Source of the DNA: Pleionea sp052032335
GTDB lineage: Bacteria; Pseudomonadota; Gammaproteobacteria; Enterobacterales; Kangiellaceae
Length of the DNA stretch: 64,000 bases
Direction: 5' to 3'
Assembly (NCBI GenBank): GCA_052032335.1
Contig: JBPEWV010000170.1
Coordinates: 7,771 to 71,770 of the forward strand
In this document: in pieces, positions 61,330 to 64,000 of the stretch
Layout of the letters: each line of letters starts with the position of its first letter
How positions within the stretch are numbered: the first letter of the stretch is position 1
Position numbers and translations under genes: made by a program
The notes under the pieces: generated by a model
The model's database searches: none
The model's input: the letters and a program-made list of their open reading frames with translations, nothing else
What the model was told of the DNA's origin: nothing

Positions 61330-62100
61330 ATGTCAAAGGGAAGGCTGACAATAGTCGGCACCGGAATAATAACCCCACAACATATGACGCTTGAATCCGT
61401 ACGGCATATCGAAGCGGCTGATATTGTTTACTATATTGTTCCCGACCCACTCGCTTTCGATTTCCTGTCAAGCTTAAATGGCAACTTGGTAAGTCTTGCT
61501 GACTGTTACCAAAAAACCAATAACCGGGTTGAAACCTATGACTTAATGGTCAGCCGAGTAATGCAAAGTGTCGAACAAGGCCTTAAAGTAACGGCTGTGT
61601 TCTATGGTCACCCAAGTGTATTTGTGACGCCATCGCACAAACTGATTGAACTTGCAAAATGCAAGCAAATTAGCGCAATAATGTTGCCTGGAATTTCAGC
61701 TGAAGACTGTCTTTTTAGTGATCTGGGCGTAGACCCAAGTAAACACGGATGCCTGAGTCTAGAAGCCACTTACTTTTTATTGAACAAGGTCACGATTGAC
61801 CCCTACTCCTCTCTGATTGTATGGCAACTTGGCGTTGTCGGAGACCTCGAATTTAGTAATATAATTGCACCATCTAATGATGGGTTAACAAATTTAAAAG
61901 ACAAACTGTCTGACTTCTACCCCCTGGATCATCAGGTAATTATTTATGAAGCACCAACCTTACCTGGTTTTAATGCAAGAATGGATCGTATTTCTCTTGA
62001 GTCTTTGGATAAAACCAAGATAAACGATATTTCCACACTGTATGTCCCTCCACTGGAAGGCCGATTAAAAGACACAAAGTATTATTCAAAACCCAAATAA
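61330..62100 (+). CDS. Borosin peptide alpha-N-methyltransferase (tetrapyrrole methylase family)
   Basis: A 256-residue SAM-dependent enzyme with the TP-methylase fold: GRLTIVGTGI at 4-13, FYGHPSVFVTPSH at 91-103, MLPGISAEDCLFSDLG at 118-133. It resembles OphMA and its split homologue SonM, which methylate backbone amides of a peptide, more than cobalamin or sirohaem enzymes. Tyr60, Arg66, Tyr70 and Tyr92 have the spacing of the OphMA catalytic Tyr66, Arg72, Tyr76 and Tyr98 (recalled from memory). Genes for cobalamin or sirohaem synthesis are absent around it. The ATG has a weak ribosome-binding site. The next gene, 10 bases downstream, encodes the likely substrate. Confidence 0.9.
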   Translation: MSKGRLTIVGTGIITPQHMTLESVRHIEAADIVYYIVPDPLAFDFLSSLNGNLVSLADCYQKTNNRVETYDLMVSRVMQSVEQGLKVTAVFYGHPSVFVTPSHKLIELAKCKQISAIMLPGISAEDCLFSDLGVDPSKHGCLSLEATYFLLNKVTIDPYSSLIVWQLGVVGDLEFSNIIAPSNDGLTNLKDKLSDFYPLDHQVIIYEAPTLPGFNARMDRISLESLDKTKINDISTLYVPPLEGRLKDTKYYSKPK

Positions 62101-62110
62101 GGAAACATGT

Positions 62111-62329
62111 ATGCAAAATAACTTATTAAAATTTTTAAATGAAATGGCTAACAATATTGAAGTTCAACATTTATTCAAGCTGGATGCCGAGAAGCTAATG
62201 AATGATTATGAGTTAAGTCAGTCAGAACGAAATATTTTGTTGAATGGAAATTTTAAACAGGTAGAAGAGTACCTTGGTGTAAATGGAAAAGTGGCTCCCA
62301 TTACTGTCATTCACCACGCGCCAAACTAA
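62111..62329 (+). CDS. Split-borosin precursor peptide
   Basis: A 72-residue protein. Residues 1-55 are a helical, charged borosin-binding type domain (LLKFLNEMANN, LFKLDAEKLMNDYELSQSER, GNFKQVEEYLG), like the leader/recognition part of SonA, the known split-borosin precursor. The end, VNGKVAPITVIHHAPN, is short, small and hydrophobic, like a core. By eye T65-V66-I67-H68-H69 aligns with SonA L63-V64-I65-S66-H67 (from memory), whose Leu63 and Ile65 are N-methylated, so Thr65 and Ile67 are the first candidates. AAGGAA precedes the ATG; the gene is coupled to the methyltransferase. No signal peptide or Cys. Confidence 0.85.
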   Translation: MQNNLLKFLNEMANNIEVQHLFKLDAEKLMNDYELSQSERNILLNGNFKQVEEYLGVNGKVAPITVIHHAPN

Positions 62330-62359
62330 AAAAAGGACGCATTACGCGTCCTTTTTTTA
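62327..62359 (+). terminator. Terminator of the borosin operon (bidirectional)
   Basis: Stem AGGACGC/GCGTCCT, loop ATTAC, flanked by A-tract and seven T. It starts at the precursor's stop codon, so the transcript ends just after it. Confidence 0.93.
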
Positions 62360-62844
62360 GTTTAAAAGCATTCTACTTAATGAATGGATTAGCCTAGCAA
62401 AGCAACGAAGTGGGCCCCATGGCTTACTTGTAAAACCAATGAAACGAAAAAACGATACCACGGGCTTGAGAGCTGTGGGTTCACCCTCTGCTTTAACTCA
62501 TTTAATCCAAGCTGCAGAACAAAAATTCATAAAAGGTATCGGACTCAGTCGAACGCTTTACACTTGATATTAAATATCTTTCGCTAACAATCCGTATCGA
62601 ATCACATTCGAAATACACGACTGCCAGAAACTTCAATTCATTCGAAAATTTGCGACTTCAACACAATGAGGTGGCATGTTTTAAACGTGCAATAAGGTTG
62701 CTTTCCCTTGCATTTAGATAAAGCTTGAATAGTTTTCAGCTGAGAAGAATCATCCTCAATAGATGGGTGTCCTCGTTTTTGCCTTGTTGTTTTCAACGAT
62801 GCATGATTTCGTTTTCTTAAGGCCCCAACTTAACAAACATAGTT
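62360..62844. other. Non-coding stretch between borosin operon and protease
   Basis: No convincing gene on either strand; the short plus-strand frame at 62763-62954 overlaps the protease end and looks random. I see no tRNA, repeat family or riboswitch. Confidence 0.6.
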
Positions 62845-63858
62845 TCAATCTATTCTTTTTGAATGTCGAACAAGCCAAAGCATCAATAAGACCAGTAGAG
62901 ATATCACCTGAGAAACACCTGCGTAGTCATCCTCAACATATTGGTTATTATTAGGATTAGGTAACTCATCCTGATTATAAAAGCTAGTGATTGACGAACT
63001 AATCCAAGGAATAAATCTTCCAACTTTTGTAAAGACGGCAGGCTCACCCCGAACACCACATCCCAAAAGACCTACAGTAGGATTGTTGGGATTGCCAAAG
63101 CTAGTAACCCCTATCTGGATATAGCCAGAGTCATACTGAATCATCAATGGACCACCTGAATCACCGTGACATGGTTGTTGACCGTAACTCGAATTGACAC
63201 CGGCACATATCTTATTGCTTGTAATCCATTCGTATGAAACCGCCGATCCTCCCCAAAACAACGCATTATTGTAGAAGTAATACGTCCTGCAGTCTTGACT
63301 CGGTAAATAATATAAATTGCCATATAATAAATTTTGTGTTTCATGATTAAAACGATTTTTATAACCCCACCCGATAATTTTAGCTCGATGATCCAGAAAA
63401 ATATTTTGATAAGTTGATTCTGTTGCGAGTCTAACCGGTACCAGATTGATTAGATCAGGAACGTAAAGAAGTGCAATGTCATTTTCAAAAGGATACGGAT
63501 AATTATAGCTTTCGTGCAAAATTACATCAGCTACTTCAAAATAAGTCCCGTCAGCATTTAAATCTCCGGAGCCCTGATAAACCATCAAAGAACTCGCAGC
63601 CAAACCAAAGACACAATGACTCGCTGTTAGAACGAATTTATCCTCGATAATAGTGCCGCCGCAAACATGATGAAAATTTCCATTTCGACTGAGCTGTAAA
63701 CTCACCATGAATGGAAACTCGCTATAATTAGCCGGGTATCCATTAATGACCTCGGATTGAACACTTTCTTTAAAATGTTCCGATGCTTTTGAAATAGGAG
63801 CCGAGAACAACAAGAAAGCCATTAAAATAAAGTAAATTACTGGCACCAGCCTTAACAT
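62845..63858 (-). CDS. Exported trypsin-like serine protease with C-terminal membrane anchor
   Basis: A 337-residue S1-family protease. A signal peptide (VIYFILMAFLLFSAPISKA) and short propeptide precede the mature start at VINGYPANYSEFP. The triad is in LTASHCV (His), ENDIALLYV (Asp) and CHGDSGGPL (Ser). Paired cysteines fit disulfides. Residues 312-337 are hydrophobic and end RHSKRID, as in C-terminally anchored proteases; the GlyGly motif of rhombosortase substrates is not clear (the nearest is DDYAGVSQV). ATG at 63858 is preceded by AGGA. The gene is convergent with the borosin operon with 515 bases between. It could act on the extracytoplasmic face; a link to the RiPP is only a possibility. 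The final 142 bases of the window upstream hold nothing visible. Confidence 0.9.
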   Translation of the reverse strand: MLRLVPVIYFILMAFLLFSAPISKASEHFKESVQSEVINGYPANYSEFPFMVSLQLSRNGNFHHVCGGTIIEDKFVLTASHCVFGLAASSLMVYQGSGDLNADGTYFEVADVILHESYNYPYPFENDIALLYVPDLINLVPVRLATESTYQNIFLDHRAKIIGWGYKNRFNHETQNLLYGNLYYLPSQDCRTYYFYNNALFWGGSAVSYEWITSNKICAGVNSSYGQQPCHGDSGGPLMIQYDSGYIQIGVTSFGNPNNPTVGLLGCGVRGEPAVFTKVGRFIPWISSSITSFYNQDELPNPNNNQYVEDDYAGVSQVISLLVLLMLWLVRHSKRID

Positions 63859-64000
63859 GGTATGTCATCCTAATTGACTTTTAGAATTGTATTTTTATAA
63901 AACAATTGAACAACAGTGTAAAGTAAGGAATATCGACTTATTAAAAATTGAGAATTTTCTTAATACTTCCGTGTAGTTTACCAATAAAACGACTACTGAA

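Noticed and set aside
61330..62100. Cobalamin or sirohaem methyltransferase
   Set aside because: The fold is shared, but no corrin or sirohaem gene is nearby, the sequence is closer to borosin enzymes and it is coupled to a precursor-like gene.
62845..62950. GlyGly-CTERM (rhombosortase) tail on the protease
   Set aside because: The hydrophobic and basic parts fit, but the Gly-Gly motif is missing in front of the helix.

Overview
The window is chromosomal DNA from a marine-type gammaproteobacterium of moderate, roughly 44-46%, G+C (estimated by eye). The recA-recX-alaS-csrA-tRNA-Ser-tRNA-Arg block, mutS-fdxA, an sdhCDAB-sucABCD operon divergent from gltA, a biotin-dependent Na+ pump (oadGAB) and a PhoP/PhoQ-like pair all fit. 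An oceanospirillalean or Kangiella-like lineage is plausible, but that is inference. I see no insertion sequence, phage module or CRISPR array.

Layout. 1-15 kb: a cut-off metallo-beta-lactamase-fold protein, an alpha/beta hydrolase, a tRNA-Arg(CCU) with a duplicated 3' end, an acyl-CoA dehydrogenase, a Na+/alanine symporter with an unusual extra loop, a pentapeptide-repeat protein, oadGAB, and an operon reading PepSY protein - response regulator - histidine kinase - DNA polymerase IV. 15-28 kb: a FemAB-like acyltransferase, a YbaK-HDOD fusion, rmuC, two tRNAs, csrA with a CsrA-type leader hairpin, alaS, recX (no ordinary start codon), recA, pncC, mutS, fdxA. 28-40 kb: the TCA cycle block, sdhCDAB then sucABCD on the minus strand and gltA on the plus strand, so citrate synthase, 2-oxoglutarate dehydrogenase (E1 and E2), succinyl-CoA synthetase and succinate dehydrogenase sit together. 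40-59 kb: an exosortase-type secretion ATPase with a polyprenyl-phosphate sugar transferase, tryptophan dioxygenase, free methionine sulfoxide reductase, a GGDEF/EAL protein, asnS, small redox proteins, purB, the ribosomal oxygenase roxA, a MATE pump, three tRNAs and pyruvate kinase.

59-64 kb is the accessory part and the most interesting. A class I cyclic-di-GMP riboswitch with a clear promoter precedes a small secreted DUF3718-like protein. About 1.8 kb away lies a decayed copy of the same promoter and riboswitch next to a broken gene remnant. Between them is a lipoprotein built of a DUF2799-like repeat. Then comes a compact two-gene cluster: a tetrapyrrole-methylase-family enzyme that resembles the borosin peptide alpha-N-methyltransferases, followed 10 bases later by a 72-residue protein with the form of a split-borosin precursor peptide, closed by a strong terminator. 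This is very probably a split-borosin RiPP locus and is the main candidate for a little-described system here. A trypsin-like exported protease with a C-terminal membrane anchor lies beyond it on the opposite strand.
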